Shown here: piece by piece, positions 63,682 to 64,000 of the stretch | How the letters are laid out: the number at the start of each line of letters is the position of its first letter | How positions within the stretch are numbered: the first letter of the stretch is position 1 | Source of the DNA: Herbinix sp. | GTDB taxonomy: Bacteria; Bacillota; Clostridia; Lachnospirales; Lachnospiraceae | Assembly (NCBI GenBank): GCA_029238935.1 | Contig: JAQZBN010000011.1 | Location: 1-64,000 of the forward strand | Reading direction: 5' to 3' | DNA: 64,000 nucleotides | Made by a program: the position numbers and the translations under genes | The notes under the pieces: model-generated | What the model was told of the DNA's origin: nothing | Database searches by the model: none | Seen by the model: the letters and a program-made list of their open reading frames with translations, nothing else

Positions 63682-64000
63682 ATGAAAGATAAATCCTATC
63701 TCTACTTTATAGCAAAAGTAGTGACGGTAATCACCTCCATCTTCATTTTAAGCTCAGATTTAGTAGATATCACAATGCCTGTGATATCTACGCTGAGCTT
63801 TACTTGCGTATTTTTATTAGAGATATTACTGGATAAGTATTTGAAAAATAAACAGGTGAAAATAAGTCTTGTCTTTCTATCCATGATTGCTTGTTTTGCT
63901 TTAGGCCTTGAGACCTTTTTTCCTCTTTTCATTATTTTATTGACACAATTGTTGGATTTGCTAATTGAGAATAGATTGTTTTACGAAATTCTGTTCGTAA
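63682..64000 (+). CDS. Membrane protein, N-terminal part of a probable sensor kinase (truncated by window end)
   Basis: The frame starts at ATG 63682, 12 bases after the second permease, with AGGCGGT as ribosome site, and remains open to the last base (106 codons). It shows four hydrophobic stretches (YFIAKVVTVITSIFIL, MPVISTLSFTCVFLLEILL, KISLVFLSMIACFALGLETFFP and LFIILLTQLLDLLIENRLF). No catalytic motif is present yet. Operons of this type often end with a membrane histidine kinase, so that is the guess, at low certainty. Confidence 0.5.
   Translation, partial: MKDKSYLYFIAKVVTVITSIFILSSDLVDITMPVISTLSFTCVFLLEILLDKYLKNKQVKISLVFLSMIACFALGLETFFPLFIILLTQLLDLLIENRLFYEILFV

Overview
The window is a low-GC Gram-positive chromosome segment. 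The best match by gene content and synteny is a spore-forming Clostridia member of the Lachnospiraceae, and Lachnoclostridium (Clostridium) phytofermentans is my guess from memory, not from a search. The signs are the nusA-ylxR-ylxQ-infB-rbfA-nrnA-truB-ribF translation operon, the tepA-ylzJ-spoIIIE/ftsK block, T-box leaders on two aminoacyl-tRNA synthetase genes, AGGAGG-type ribosome binding sites, and a GH88 hydrolase that fits a plant-polysaccharide degrader. No prophage, CRISPR array, rRNA, tRNA or intact insertion sequence was seen.

Layout. 1-7.7 kb is the nusA/infB operon, including an IF-2 with a very long Gln/Gly/Arg/Pro repeat insert and an RbfA with an acidic tail. 7.9-11.1 kb holds a two-gene ABC exporter and a membrane zinc-ribbon protein. 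11.3-15.7 kb holds rpsO, a MATE transporter and pnp, the last behind a long leader hairpin. 15.7-28.5 kb holds an acetyltransferase, a T-box-controlled archaeal-type valS, a MacB/FtsX-type ABC protein, an M16 peptidase, an AIM24-family protein, a LacX-type epimerase and T-box-controlled thrS. 28.8-38.3 kb is an accessory stretch: a GH88 hydrolase, an O-acetylhomoserine sulfhydrylase, an AraC-GyrI regulator, a WYL regulator with a GyrI-like/radical-SAM operon sharing one operator, a DsrE-like protein, an aromatic-acid-exporter-like protein and a winged-helix repressor. 38.5-45.2 kb holds tepA, ylzJ, ftsK/spoIIIE and two tandem RimK-like ATP-grasp genes. 45.3-45.8 kb is a 16-bp minisatellite. 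45.8-51 kb holds a HAD phosphatase, fhs, a divergent superoxide dismutase and pyrBI. 51.1-59.9 kb holds a SWIM-SNF2 ATPase, birA-bioY with a BirA operator, a zinc-ribbon membrane protein, tyrS and an acyltransferase. 60.4 kb to the end is an ABC-2 exporter operon behind a palindromic operator, followed by a truncated membrane protein.

How it works together. Most of the window is housekeeping translation and RNA metabolism (IF-2, RbfA, TruB, S15, PNPase, ValRS, ThrRS, TyrRS) under RNA-level control, with small self-regulated modules between. The least ordinary items are the IF-2 repeat domain, the archaeal-type ValRS with a T-box carrying three extra hairpins, the WYL/GyrI/radical-SAM module with two copies of one operator, the compact pseudoknot-capable RNA candidate near 24.9 kb, the unassigned tandem ATP-grasp pair, and several 11- to 17-bp tandem repeat tracts in intergenic DNA. 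I saw no clear defence system or secondary-metabolite cluster. Database homology, copy number elsewhere in the genome and RNA folding energies could not be tested here.
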